DNA from: Nitrospira sp.
GTDB taxonomy: Bacteria; Nitrospirota; Nitrospiria; Nitrospirales; Nitrospiraceae
Direction of reading: 5' to 3'
Length of the DNA stretch: 64,000 bases
Assembly: GCA_025360665.1 (NCBI GenBank)
Contig: JANYBU010000288.1
Span: 1-64,000 of the forward strand
Positions 8,351-16,684 of this stretch are shown here, piece by piece. Every line of letters begins with the position of its first letter. Within the stretch, counting starts at the first letter, position 1. The notes under the pieces are model-generated. The model had not been told where the DNA came from, made no database searches, and saw only the letters and a program-made list of their open reading frames with translations. A program made the translations under genes and the position numbers.

Positions 8351-8395
8351 CCTAGTATATTAGAGTGGATAGCATACTGGCTCTATTATGCTAGG
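8351..8395. repeat. Imperfect 15-bp inverted repeat in upstream region
   Basis: Arms 8351-8365 (CCTAGTATATTAGAG) and 8381-8395 (CTCTATTATGCTAGG) are complementary at 13 of 15 positions around a 15-nt loop. The loop/right arm also contains a TAGC-N6-GCTC near-copy of the dyad (8370-8383). It sits in an AT-rich intergenic stretch (8030-8617) with no credible gene. It could be an operator cluster or a stem ending the upstream transcript. Confidence 0.45.
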
Positions 8396-8405
8396 TGTAA
8401 AATAC

Positions 8406-8426
8406 GATTAGCGTATGAGCTATTAG
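8406..8426. promoter_or_regulatory. Dyad TAGC-N6-GCTA, candidate operator (copy 2)
   Basis: GATTAGC-N6-GCTATTAG, matching the site at 7066-7086 at every position outside the 6-nt spacer except one. It is about 190 bp upstream of the sigma-54 activator start, so the two regulators could answer to one DNA-binding protein. Confidence 0.4.
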
Positions 8427-8617
8427 GCACTTTCAGTTATAGGAATCTCATCTACGCTTAGTATCGATGCCCGTCCTGTATTTCCTGACAACTCAACGTA
8501 GCACAAAACGCTCATGCATACCCCCCCCACGCACGGGGCTACTGATCGTTGCGAGGATTCTATGCCCGAGTATGCCACCGTCGTCATATGTCATCACCTT
8601 TCATGAGGAGCACGCGT

Positions 8618-10027
8618 ATGAGTGTATTGTCTATTCTTGTGGTCGAGGACGATGAAGGGGTGCAGAGCCTGCTTCGCAGGTTGTTGGCGCAAGAAGGCCA
8701 TCAGGTCACGGTTGTCGGGAACGGACAGGATGCCATTCGAGTGGCCCAAGAGATTCCCGTTCACGTGTTGCTGACGGATTTGAAACTGCCTGATATCGAT
8801 GGCCTGGCCGTCCTGGAGCGCATCCTTCAGATCGATCCTAAGGTTCTCGGTATTGTGATGACCGGCTACGGCTCGATTGACGTTGCCATCAAGGCCATGA
8901 AGGTCGGCGCATTCGATTTTCTCATAAAACCATTCGACAGCGAGGTCGTCGTAGCCTCGATTAATAAAGCGTTGGAGGCGCATCGTCGCAGCCAGGACAC
9001 TCGTGGGTCGCGGAAATCTGTGCGCGTTCCTTATCGGGCGGAGCAGTTAGTCGGCACCAGCGAACCGATTCGGCGTGTCCTGGATTTCGTCGCGAAGGTT
9101 GCAGACCACGACAGCACAGTCTTGATTCAAGGAGAGAGTGGGACCGGCAAGGAGTTGGTCGCGCGGATGCTGCACTTCAACAGTGTACGCAAAGACCGTC
9201 CGTTCGTTCCCGTCAACTGTGGGGCCATTCCCGAAAACCTGCTTGAATCCGAGTTGTTCGGCCATGAGAAGGGTGCGTTTACCGGCGCCGCCCAGATGCG
9301 AATCGGACGCTTTGAATTGGCGCACGGCGGGACGATCTTCCTCGACGAAATCGGCGAGTTGAGCCTCGGGCTACAAGTGAAACTCCTTCGCGTGCTGCAA
9401 GAGCGTTCGTTCGAACGAGTGGGGGGTACGCGAACGATCGACGTGGATGTCCGCGTCGTCGCCGCCACCAATCAAGATTTGGAGCAGGCCGTCCAGCAGA
9501 AGCGCTTCCGAAATGATCTGTACTACCGCCTAAATGTGATTCCGATTACCACGCCCTCGCTGAAGGAGCGACGGAGTGATATCCCGCAATTGGTGCATCA
9601 TTTCATGGAGAGATTGAATCGCACGAAGCAAACTGCCATTACAGGCTGTTCCCCGGATGCGATGACCTGTCTGATGGAACATCACTGGCCTGGAAATATT
9701 CGTGAGTTGGAAAACATGATCGAGCGCCTCGTGGTGTTGAAACAATCAGGGGCCATCGAGGTTGCTGATCTTCCCGAGCGCGTCTTCCCTAGGCCTGCGG
9801 CGTTGGAACCGACGGAGGAACATTTCATCGGATTTACTGATCAGGGGGTCAGTCTGTCACGAGAACTCGAACAGTTCGAAAACCGCCTCATCGTTGGCGC
9901 ACTTCGACGGGCCAACGGGATCACCAGCAAAGCTGCCCAGTTGCTCCAGGTAAACCGCACCACGCTCGTCGAGAAATTGAAGCGGAAAGGGTTTGCCACG
10001 AAGGCTCAGGGCTGTCTTGCCGTCTAG
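8618..10027 (+). CDS. Sigma-54-dependent response regulator (NtrC/FlrC family), first copy
   Basis: A 469-residue activator. ATG 8618 has a GAGGAG site 7 nt upstream and begins the receiver directly; an ATG at 8549 in the same frame would add 23 unlikely residues. The receiver has Asp11/12 and phospho-acceptor Asp54 (LLTDLKLPD). The AAA+ domain has Walker A GESGTGKE (about 172-179), the sigma-54 contact loop GAFTGA (219-224) and Walker B TIFLDEIGE. A Fis-type HTH closes the protein (SKAAQLLQVNRTTLVEKLK). Placed at the head of the flagellar cluster, it could be the master activator or a partner of the second copy at 13834. The intact Asp argues for phosphorylation control. Confidence 0.92.
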   Translation: MSVLSILVVEDDEGVQSLLRRLLAQEGHQVTVVGNGQDAIRVAQEIPVHVLLTDLKLPDIDGLAVLERILQIDPKVLGIVMTGYGSIDVAIKAMKVGAFDFLIKPFDSEVVVASINKALEAHRRSQDTRGSRKSVRVPYRAEQLVGTSEPIRRVLDFVAKVADHDSTVLIQGESGTGKELVARMLHFNSVRKDRPFVPVNCGAIPENLLESELFGHEKGAFTGAAQMRIGRFELAHGGTIFLDEIGELSLGLQVKLLRVLQERSFERVGGTRTIDVDVRVVAATNQDLEQAVQQKRFRNDLYYRLNVIPITTPSLKERRSDIPQLVHHFMERLNRTKQTAITGCSPDAMTCLMEHHWPGNIRELENMIERLVVLKQSGAIEVADLPERVFPRPAALEPTEEHFIGFTDQGVSLSRELEQFENRLIVGALRRANGITSKAAQLLQVNRTTLVEKLKRKGFATKAQGCLAV

Positions 10028-10338
10028 CGAGGGATCACCGACAGATCGTTTAATAGATTTCTTCCAAGGGGAATATTCCATCGCCAGCACCGCTGCGAAG
10101 CGTGAACCGGAAGGCGTAAGCATGACGCCCTCGGTGGCGTGTGTAGGTCTGCTGCGACTAGTTGCTCTGCGCGTGAACTGCTCCCGCCGAATCTCTCATC
10201 CCTCCGCCTGGTTCTCCCTGTCAATCGGTTGACCAGTCTCATAGGCGAAGCGTTGAAGTTTTGACGCTCATCACGAAGGTGCAGCGGACAAGGTCACAGT
10301 TTCCTGCGCAGAATGCGTATTTACTCGCATGTCCTAAA
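10028..10338. other. Intergenic region before the TPR gene
   Basis: About 310 bp after the first sigma-54 activator. No credible coding frame, RNA or repeat is seen; its right end meets the sigma-54 promoter of the TPR gene. Confidence 0.4.
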
Positions 10339-10354
10339 GGGCACAGAAATTGCT
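10339..10354 (+). promoter_or_regulatory. Sigma-54 promoter upstream of TPR-flrB-flrC-like operon
   Basis: GGGCACAGAAATTGCT: GG and GC are separated by exactly 10 nt, and the -12 box TTGCT is a perfect TTGCW. Transcription would start near 10365, at the very start codon of the TPR gene, implying a very short or absent leader. Confidence 0.6.
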
Positions 10355-10365
10355 GAACCCTTCAC

Positions 10366-12528
10366 ATGTCTATGCGAATCACGACATCTTGTAATTGGTT
10401 GTTAGCCTGTCTGCTTACGCAGGGTCTCTTGCTGGACGCCGCTGCTGCCGCTGACACGAGACCGTTACCCCCTGCGACATCACCCATCCACGCACAACCG
10501 GTTCAGACCAGTTCTCCGGCTTCCTCATCACGGCTTACGCTGCCCGATGAGGGACCCCGCTACGACCATATTGAGGAGGGACTAGACTCCTTGCAGTTCC
10601 AGGAGACGGTTGCGTTATTCACACACGGGCAGTATGCCATGGCTCGCGCGGGATTTGCCGCACTCGTCAAACACGATCCGGACAGCGTGCTGGTGCCTTC
10701 GGCGAAGGCCTTCTTGGCCGAACTCACTCTACTCGAGGACCAGACCGGGCATGGACGGTCAGAAGCCATTACGCAATATCGTGCACTGATTCGTCTGTAC
10801 CCGAAGGACCCGAATACCTCGCGTGCACTCTGGCGGATCGGTGACCTCTATGTCGAGATGGGATGGTTCCAGGAGGCCATTGTCGCCTATGAATATGCCA
10901 CATCGCGCGTGTTGGCTCGCGCTGACGCAGACCGATCCATGCTCAGTTTGGGCGTCACACTCGAGTCACGGGAGCGCTGGGCGGACGCGGAACGGGCCTT
11001 CGAGACGGTCCGGAAACGCACGACCGACGATCGCGTCTTGATGCGGGCGACACTGGGCCTGGCCAAGGCCCTGTGCGTGCTGCAGCGCAAGCGAGAGGCA
11101 CAACCGCTGTACGACATGCTCTATCAGCGTTGGCCGGAATTTCTCAGGAGCGATCCGCAGGGCTTGCAGCAGTATGGCGAAGTCCTCGTGGGCACGGACC
11201 AGCTGCAACGGGCTCGTGCCGTCGATACGCTTCTGTATAACCTGTATCCGTCGTCCCAGTATGCCGGCGCTGCACTCGTTCGTCTCGGGGATAGCCACCG
11301 CCGACTGGGTTTGCAAAAACAGGCGGAGATGTTCTACCTCGCCGCCCAGGCGCAGTACGCCGGCACGACGGAAGCAGGGATCGCCCGCATGCATCTGGCA
11401 CGGACTGAACAGGAGATGGCGGTGTCGGCGGGCGAGTCCTTCTTGAAGAAAAAGGTGGAGGGCATGATCCGGGGAGCCAGCGCCTCCTACCTGGAGTCAT
11501 CCGCAGGCGAGACCCTCTATAAGACCATTGCCAAGGAACATCCGCATGACTTCCTCGGCAGCGAGGCGCTCTTCCAGTTGGCCGCGCACCACGAATTAGG
11601 AAGTGCGCCATCACGTGCCATCCAGACCTATCTCGACGTGACTCGGCGGGCGGGTGTTGTCGAGCATGATCCGTGGCCTCAAGCGGCCAGACTCCGTCTT
11701 GCCGTGATGTTGAAACCCCAGTTGGAAGCCGCGCTCAAGGCCAAGAACGATATCCAGGTGGCCATACTGTTCCATAGCCACGGACAGGCTCCGGAACAAC
11801 ACTACATAGGAACGCGTCTTTTGCTGGAGGTGGCCGATACGCATCGCCGCCTGGGGTTCTCTGCAGAAGCTGCGCGTCTCTATCAAACGTTGGTACGGGA
11901 TCGGAAGGCGGCTCCGCTCCACGAGTCCGCGCTCATCGGTCTTGGTGAAAGTTATTTGGATCAACGAGAGTCCGCGGCGGCTCGGAACGTGTTCGAGAGT
12001 TTCCGCCTCCAGTATCCGCAGAGTCCACAGTCGATACTGGTCTTGCGACAGTTGATCACGGCCATGCTTGAGCAAGGAGACCGCCACAGCGCGATTAGGT
12101 TGATGCGACAGTGGCTTCGAGCGCACCCCCGCGAACAGGAACGAGGCTGGATGCAGCTTGCGCTGGCGAAAACGCTTGCGGACGATCACCAAACCGGAGA
12201 AGCCGTGGCGGCATTCGAAGAAGCCGCACGCCACAAATTTATGCAGTCGCAGAGCGATCGCCTCATGTTTGCAGACCTCTTGACGTCGCTCAACAAACAT
12301 GAACAGGCAGTGGATCTCTATCAACGGATCCTGGCCTCCCATCCGGTGCCGGATGAGGCCGAGTGGGCGCGGCTGCAGATCGTCCGAAACCTGGCTACCC
12401 AGAAGCTGCATGGCCCAGTGCGCGCCGTGCTGACGCCCGGCGCAGGAACTGGCGACCCACTTCTGTATCGGGCAGCGGCAGCGATACAGGCTAGTCTCCG
12501 CGTCACCACCGAGAAGGAAGGAGGATGA
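10366..12528 (+). CDS. Exported tetratricopeptide-repeat protein of the flagellar regulatory locus
   Basis: A 720-residue protein with a likely signal peptide (SCNWLLACLLTQGLLLDAAA, cleavage near residue 27) and many degenerate TPR units along the whole chain. Examples are TRALWRIGDLYVEMGWFQEA, VRLGDSHRRLGLQKQAEMFY and LTSLNKHEQAVDLYQRILAS. TPRs form a solenoid for protein contacts, here presumably in the periplasm or outer membrane. No catalytic domain is seen. No ribosome site is visible; ATG 10372 is an alternative start. Its stop lies 4 bp before the kinase start, and a sigma-54 promoter lies just upstream, so it is the first gene of the kinase/activator operon. It may sense envelope or assembly state, but that is inference. 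Confidence 0.75.
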   Translation: MSMRITTSCNWLLACLLTQGLLLDAAAAADTRPLPPATSPIHAQPVQTSSPASSSRLTLPDEGPRYDHIEEGLDSLQFQETVALFTHGQYAMARAGFAALVKHDPDSVLVPSAKAFLAELTLLEDQTGHGRSEAITQYRALIRLYPKDPNTSRALWRIGDLYVEMGWFQEAIVAYEYATSRVLARADADRSMLSLGVTLESRERWADAERAFETVRKRTTDDRVLMRATLGLAKALCVLQRKREAQPLYDMLYQRWPEFLRSDPQGLQQYGEVLVGTDQLQRARAVDTLLYNLYPSSQYAGAALVRLGDSHRRLGLQKQAEMFYLAAQAQYAGTTEAGIARMHLARTEQEMAVSAGESFLKKKVEGMIRGASASYLESSAGETLYKTIAKEHPHDFLGSEALFQLAAHHELGSAPSRAIQTYLDVTRRAGVVEHDPWPQAARLRLAVMLKPQLEAALKAKNDIQVAILFHSHGQAPEQHYIGTRLLLEVADTHRRLGFSAEAARLYQTLVRDRKAAPLHESALIGLGESYLDQRESAAARNVFESFRLQYPQSPQSILVLRQLITAMLEQGDRHSAIRLMRQWLRAHPREQERGWMQLALAKTLADDHQTGEAVAAFEEAARHKFMQSQSDRLMFADLLTSLNKHEQAVDLYQRILASHPVPDEAEWARLQIVRNLATQKLHGPVRAVLTPGAGTGDPLLYRAAAAIQASLRVTTEKEGG

Positions 12529-12532
12529 TGTG

Positions 12533-13837
12533 ATGAACGCACACCCTGTTCCGGCAATCACGGATAGCGATTTGCTGCACGAAGCCTTTCGGAGTTTCGA
12601 CGATGCGGCGGCGACGTTGCAACAATCCTATCAGACGTTGACGTCTCGGCTGGAGCAGCTCGACGTGGAACTGGCTGACCGCAACGAGGCGCTGCGGCAG
12701 AATTTGTGCGCGAACGAACAGTTACGCGAGCATTTAACGGCGATTGTCGAGTCCCTTTCGACCGGCTTGCTCGTCATGGATGAAGCAGGAATCATCACCC
12801 GCTGCAACCAGGCAGGCACGCAATTGCTCGGACTGGCCCACGAACAGATCGTCGGACACTCTTTAGCCGTTTGTCTCAAAGAGGCCCGCTTGGACGGCGA
12901 CGTGTATCCCCTGACCACGCAGCAGGGGGCGGCCGTTTCACTTTCCCAACGAGCCTTGCAGACAAGCGACGGGCGCCATGCCGGGAGCTTGGCGTTGATT
13001 CAGGATGTCACGGCGGTACGAGAACTGGAAGACCGGCTGCAACGCCGCAATCGTTTGGCGGCCATGGGCGAGATGGTCGGGCGGATTGCCCATGAAATTC
13101 GGAACCCGCTCGGCAGTATCGAACTGTTCGCGTCGATGCTGCACCGCGATTTGAACGACGCGCCGGGGCTGCGAAGATACGCCGAGCATATCTCGTCGTC
13201 TGTCCACATGATGAATCGTCTCTTGACGAATCTTCTGGTCTATACCAAGCCCGATTGTTCACATGGAGCGCGGCATGAGACGGAAGCCCTCATGCTGGAT
13301 GCCTTGACCTTAGCCGCCCATGCCGTCGCCGGCGCCAGAGTCGACATTCGCCTGGATGTCGATCCTCTGGCACCTCATATCTGGTGCGATGCGGGGCAGA
13401 TGAAACAAGTGCTCCTCAACTTGATTCTGAACGGCATTCACGCCATGCCGGACGGTGGAACGCTGACGCTGTCGGCAAGATTGACAGCAGAACCGGCTCC
13501 CGGTGTACCGGGTATGTGTCTTTCGGTTTCGGATACCGGTGTCGGCATCCCGGCGGCGCAGCGCTCGAGGATTTTCGATCCCTTTTTCACCACCAGGGAT
13601 GAAGGCACCGGGTTAGGACTCGCCATTGTCCACGCGATTGTCGAAGGGCATCGTGGCCGAATCGACGTCGACAGTGTGGAGGGACGCGGCACCACGTTCT
13701 CGATCGCCCTCCCGAATCATCAAGAACCGAGCCGCGTGCCGATACGCGAATCGCCCGCCATGGCGTCCGGCGACGAGTACAGCGCGGCTGAAATGCTTGA
13801 TGAGCGACTGCTTGTTGAAGAGGAGACCTCTGCATGA
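12533..13837 (+). CDS. PAS-containing sensor histidine kinase, FlrB/FleS-like
   Basis: A 434-residue cytosolic kinase with no membrane segment. Order: a coiled N-terminus (20-70), a PAS domain (about 70-165, GLLVMDEAGIITRCNQAG), HisKA with His187 in GRIAHEIRNPLGS, then HATPase_c with N box NLILNGIHAMPDGG, G1 DTGVGIP and G2 GTGLGLAIVHA. Start ATG 12533 follows AGGAGG by 8 nt; a GTG one codon upstream is the alternative. It overlaps the activator gene by 4 bp, and soluble PAS kinases in this position are typical of the FlrB/FleS flagellar checkpoint, which phosphorylates FlrC. Confidence 0.88.
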   Translation: MNAHPVPAITDSDLLHEAFRSFDDAAATLQQSYQTLTSRLEQLDVELADRNEALRQNLCANEQLREHLTAIVESLSTGLLVMDEAGIITRCNQAGTQLLGLAHEQIVGHSLAVCLKEARLDGDVYPLTTQQGAAVSLSQRALQTSDGRHAGSLALIQDVTAVRELEDRLQRRNRLAAMGEMVGRIAHEIRNPLGSIELFASMLHRDLNDAPGLRRYAEHISSSVHMMNRLLTNLLVYTKPDCSHGARHETEALMLDALTLAAHAVAGARVDIRLDVDPLAPHIWCDAGQMKQVLLNLILNGIHAMPDGGTLTLSARLTAEPAPGVPGMCLSVSDTGVGIPAAQRSRIFDPFFTTRDEGTGLGLAIVHAIVEGHRGRIDVDSVEGRGTTFSIALPNHQEPSRVPIRESPAMASGDEYSAAEMLDERLLVEEETSA

Positions 13838-15240
13838 CCGACCACAACACAGAATGCCCTATGACGGATGTTCCTGCGCAGGCGGAACGAATTTTGATCG
13901 TCGACGATGATCCATCCATGCGGACCGCTTTAATGGAGTCTGTCCGTCGTCTAGGCTTTGACGTGCAGGGTGCGATAGATGGCGCCGATGCCGTCGAGCG
14001 GGTTAGCCGCTATAAGCCCTGGCTGGTCGTGACCGATTTGAAGATGCCCCGGCTCGGCGGACTCGATCTGATTAAGGAGATCAAGAGCCGTTCGCCGCAC
14101 ACGTTGATGGTGCTGATGACCGCCTATGGGACGGTGGAAACCGCCGTGGAGGCCATGAAATACGGAGCGAGCGATTACATTCTCAAGCCGTTCTCCACCG
14201 ACTTGCTGGAGCGAGTCATCGCCAACCTGAAAGCACGCGGAGCGGATGCGTCGATGTCACCGTCTGCGCCGATCGACCAGCGGTCTATCCTGACACAAGA
14301 TCCCGGCATGGTCCGGCTGCTCAGCACCGTTGAGGGCGTCGCCGCGAGCCAAGCGACCGTCCTCATTCATGGAGAAAGCGGCACAGGGAAGGAACTGCTG
14401 GCTCGCTTTATTCACAGCCGAAGCCCACGTGCGCACCGTCCGTTTATTGCTGTGAATTGCGCGGCGTTACCGGACGGACTCTTGGAGAGCGAACTATTCG
14501 GCCATGAGCGGGGGGCGTTTACCGGTGCCATCATGAAGAAAATCGGCAAGTTTGAGATGGCGCACACCGGCACCTTGTTGTTGGATGAAATCAGCGAAAT
14601 AAACATGGGCCTGCAGGCCAAGTTGCTCCGCGTGATCCAGGAACGGGAGGTGGATCGAGTCGGAGGGCGTGAGCCGGTATCCGTGAACATTCGTGTCATC
14701 GCCACGACAAACCGCTCGCTCTACCACGAAGTGGAGCAGGGCCGGTTTCGGGAAGATTTGTATTACCGTTTGAATGTCTTCCCCATCACGGTGCCTCCGT
14801 TACGGGAGCGGCCCGCGGACATTCCGTTGCTCGTGAGGCATTTCGTGGCCGTCTCAGCGGCTCGCAATGGTCTTCCGCAACCGACGATATCGGAGGCGGC
14901 GTACGCCATGCTCCAGGACAGACGATGGAAAGGGAACGTGCGCGAACTGGAGAATGTCATGGAACGTGCCGTGCTCTTAGCCGGGAACGGGCCGATTCTC
15001 CCGAGCCACGTATTGCTGGACTTCGTCGGACAACCGGTATCATGCGCGCCAGTCCCATCTGTGCCACTGCCTTCTGCCAACGGGTCGTTGTGGGAAATGG
15101 AGCGCGAGTTGATTTTTCAAACCTTGGCGCGAGTCAACGAGAATCGTACGCATGCGGCGAAGGAACTGGGCATCAGCATTCGAACCTTGCGGAACAAGCT
15201 TCGAGAATATCGAGGGACAAGTTGTCAGGTCTTGGCATAA
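13834..15240 (+). CDS. Sigma-54-dependent response regulator, FlrC/FleR-like
   Basis: A 468-residue NtrC-type activator overlapping its kinase gene by ATGA. The receiver has the acidic triplet Asp24-26 and phospho-acceptor Asp68 (VVTDLKMPRLGG). AAA+ has Walker A GESGTGKE (180-187), GAFTGA (227-232) and Walker B TLLLDEISE. The C-terminal Fis-type HTH reads THAAKELGISIRTLRNKLRE. Its gene lies directly before flgB, whose promoter is a clear sigma-54 site. By analogy with FlrC it should switch on the basal-body and hook operons of this cluster. Confidence 0.92.
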   Translation: MTDHNTECPMTDVPAQAERILIVDDDPSMRTALMESVRRLGFDVQGAIDGADAVERVSRYKPWLVVTDLKMPRLGGLDLIKEIKSRSPHTLMVLMTAYGTVETAVEAMKYGASDYILKPFSTDLLERVIANLKARGADASMSPSAPIDQRSILTQDPGMVRLLSTVEGVAASQATVLIHGESGTGKELLARFIHSRSPRAHRPFIAVNCAALPDGLLESELFGHERGAFTGAIMKKIGKFEMAHTGTLLLDEISEINMGLQAKLLRVIQEREVDRVGGREPVSVNIRVIATTNRSLYHEVEQGRFREDLYYRLNVFPITVPPLRERPADIPLLVRHFVAVSAARNGLPQPTISEAAYAMLQDRRWKGNVRELENVMERAVLLAGNGPILPSHVLLDFVGQPVSCAPVPSVPLPSANGSLWEMERELIFQTLARVNENRTHAAKELGISIRTLRNKLREYRGTSCQVLA

Positions 15241-15350
15241 CCCAACGGTCCACCATGGCGTGGGTAGAAAATGGTCAGCATTTACTGCCGATGGGCAGAT
15301 GTGGCTATCGGCGGTCTCTGCCGGCGCGATGGCCTTCAGCCGGTCGTCGA

Positions 15351-15366
15351 TGGCATCCCGATTGCA
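15351..15366 (+). promoter_or_regulatory. Sigma-54 promoter upstream of flgB
   Basis: TGGCATCCCGATTGCA: -24 GG and -12 GC exactly 10 nt apart, TTGCA box perfect. Predicted start near 15377, about 38 nt before flgB. Confidence 0.75.
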
Positions 15367-15414
15367 CCTATGACGGCTATGTCGGCGGATACGATAACTG
15401 GGGGGGAAAGCATC

Positions 15415-15822
15415 ATGACGCTTTTTGATCGCACCATGCAATTGGTCCATCGCACACTAGATTTGCGGCAAGCCAGGCAGCGGGTCATTGCCTCGAATAT
15501 TGCGAACGAAGAAACCCCCGGCTATCGCGCCGCCGATTTCAATTTTCTCGACTCGCTGCAAGCGGCTCAGCGCGGCCAAGGACCGGTGACGCTCGCGGTG
15601 ACGCAGGGCAAACACTTCGGTCCACGCGGAGAGGGGCTTCAACGGGTTGTCGGGAAACTCAGCGACGTGCCTGCGGGAGACCTTCCCTTGGATGCCAACT
15701 CAGTGAACATGGAGTTGGAAATGGCCAAAATGTCCGACAACGCAATGCAGTACAACGGCGCCGCGGCGATCATGGCCATCCGGTTTCGGCAACTGATGGG
15801 TGCGATCCGCGACGCGCGATAG
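15415..15822 (+). CDS. flgB: Flagellar proximal rod protein FlgB
   Basis: 135 residues, normal for FlgB. The N-terminal rod signature RQRVIASNIANEETPGYRA is clear, and the C-terminus (MELEMAKMSDNAMQYNGAAA) forms the paired amphipathic helix of axial proteins. FlgB joins the MS ring/FliE to the rod and is exported by the flagellar type III system without a signal peptide. ATG 15415 follows a G-rich ribosome site; upstream in-frame codons lie inside the promoter. First gene of the flgB-flgC-fliE-fliF-fliG run. Confidence 0.96.
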   Translation: MTLFDRTMQLVHRTLDLRQARQRVIASNIANEETPGYRAADFNFLDSLQAAQRGQGPVTLAVTQGKHFGPRGEGLQRVVGKLSDVPAGDLPLDANSVNMELEMAKMSDNAMQYNGAAAIMAIRFRQLMGAIRDAR

Positions 15823-15837
15823 CAACAAATTCACGCC

Positions 15838-15884
15838 ATCAGCTATCAGCTCTGACCTATAAGCTGACCGCCGATAGCAAGGAG
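15838..15884. repeat. Short palindromic intergenic repeat, type 2
   Basis: The flgB-flgC spacer contains AGCTATCAGCT (15841-15851) and a following AAGCTGA. The reverse complement AGCTGATAGCT occurs at 63075-63085 before the radical SAM gene, with 13 matching nucleotides in all. Both copies lie just upstream of a ribosome site. Confidence 0.4.
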
Positions 15885-15892
15885 GCTTTACT

Positions 15893-16342
15893 ATGGATAT
15901 GACCGACAGCATGGCGGTGTCCGTTACCGCCTTAGATGCCCAACGCCGCCGACTTAACGTGATCTCCAGTAACCTGGCGAACGCCCAGTCTACACATACG
16001 CCGGGAGGAGGCCCCTATAAACGTCGGGATGTGGTCTTCCAGTCCACGCCTGTTGCCAGTCCCTTTCAGCGTACGTTGCGGCAGTTGGCGACGGGGCCTG
16101 GCGCCCATGCGCTCGATGGAGTGAAGGTGCTGCGCGTGCAGGAAGACTCAAAGCCCGGGCAGGTGGTTTATGATCCGCGCCATCCTGACGCCGACAAAAA
16201 AGGGTTCGTCAAGATGCCGAACGTCAATGTTATGGAAGAAATGGTGAACATGATCGGGGCATCCCGCTCCTACGAAGCCAACGTGCAAGCGATTAACGCG
16301 ACCCGCGCCATGTGGAATAAGGCGCTGGAGATCGGGAGGTAG
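15893..16342 (+). CDS. flgC: Flagellar proximal rod protein FlgC
   Basis: 149 residues. It has the flagellar rod motif RLNVISSNLANAQSTHTPGG near the N-terminus and the C-terminal helix VNVMEEMVNMIGASRSYEAN typical of FlgC/FlgF/FlgG. A strong AAGGAGG site precedes ATG 15893. FlgC assembles with FlgB and FlgF into the proximal rod in the periplasm. The fliE start follows 3 bp after its stop. Confidence 0.97.
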   Translation: MDMTDSMAVSVTALDAQRRRLNVISSNLANAQSTHTPGGGPYKRRDVVFQSTPVASPFQRTLRQLATGPGAHALDGVKVLRVQEDSKPGQVVYDPRHPDADKKGFVKMPNVNVMEEMVNMIGASRSYEANVQAINATRAMWNKALEIGR

Positions 16343-16344
16343 TC

Positions 16345-16650
16345 ATGGATCAGATCAAAGCGATCACGTTTCCGACACCGTCCTTCGGGGACGGTGCCAC
16401 CGTGTCTCATGCCATGGGTGGTGTGCCCTCAAGTGGATTTATGGATACGCTGCAGCATGCAATCAGTAAGGCCAATGACATCCAGCTGGAAGCGAGTCAG
16501 GCGACCGAGGCGCTGATGACCGGACAGACACAAAATGTCCATCAGACGATGGTCGCGTTACAGGAAGCGGATGTGTCCTTCCAGCTGATGATGCAGATCA
16601 GGAACAAACTGGTGTCGGCCTACGAAGACATTCAGCGGATGCAAATCTAA
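16345..16650 (+). CDS. fliE: Flagellar hook-basal body complex protein FliE
   Basis: 101 residues, typical for FliE, the adapter between the MS ring and the rod and the first axial substrate exported. The conserved C-terminal half is visible (TQNVHQTMVALQEADVSFQL, then MMQIRNKLVSAYEDIQRMQI). It lies between flgC and fliF as in most flgBC-fliE operons. Confidence 0.95.
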   Translation: MDQIKAITFPTPSFGDGATVSHAMGGVPSSGFMDTLQHAISKANDIQLEASQATEALMTGQTQNVHQTMVALQEADVSFQLMMQIRNKLVSAYEDIQRMQI

Positions 16651-16684
16651 GCGTCATATCTTGTAGCGAGGAGTAGGGTCGTCC

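Noticed and set aside
11611..12561. Long open frame (316 codons) on the minus strand opposite the TPR gene
   Set aside because: The plus-strand TPR gene has signal peptide and repeats; the antisense frame has no domain and reflects GC-rich codon bias.
15875..15890. GCCGATAG before flgC as a FliA -10 box
   Set aside because: No TCAAG or TAAAG at the right distance; it belongs to the short palindromic repeat.
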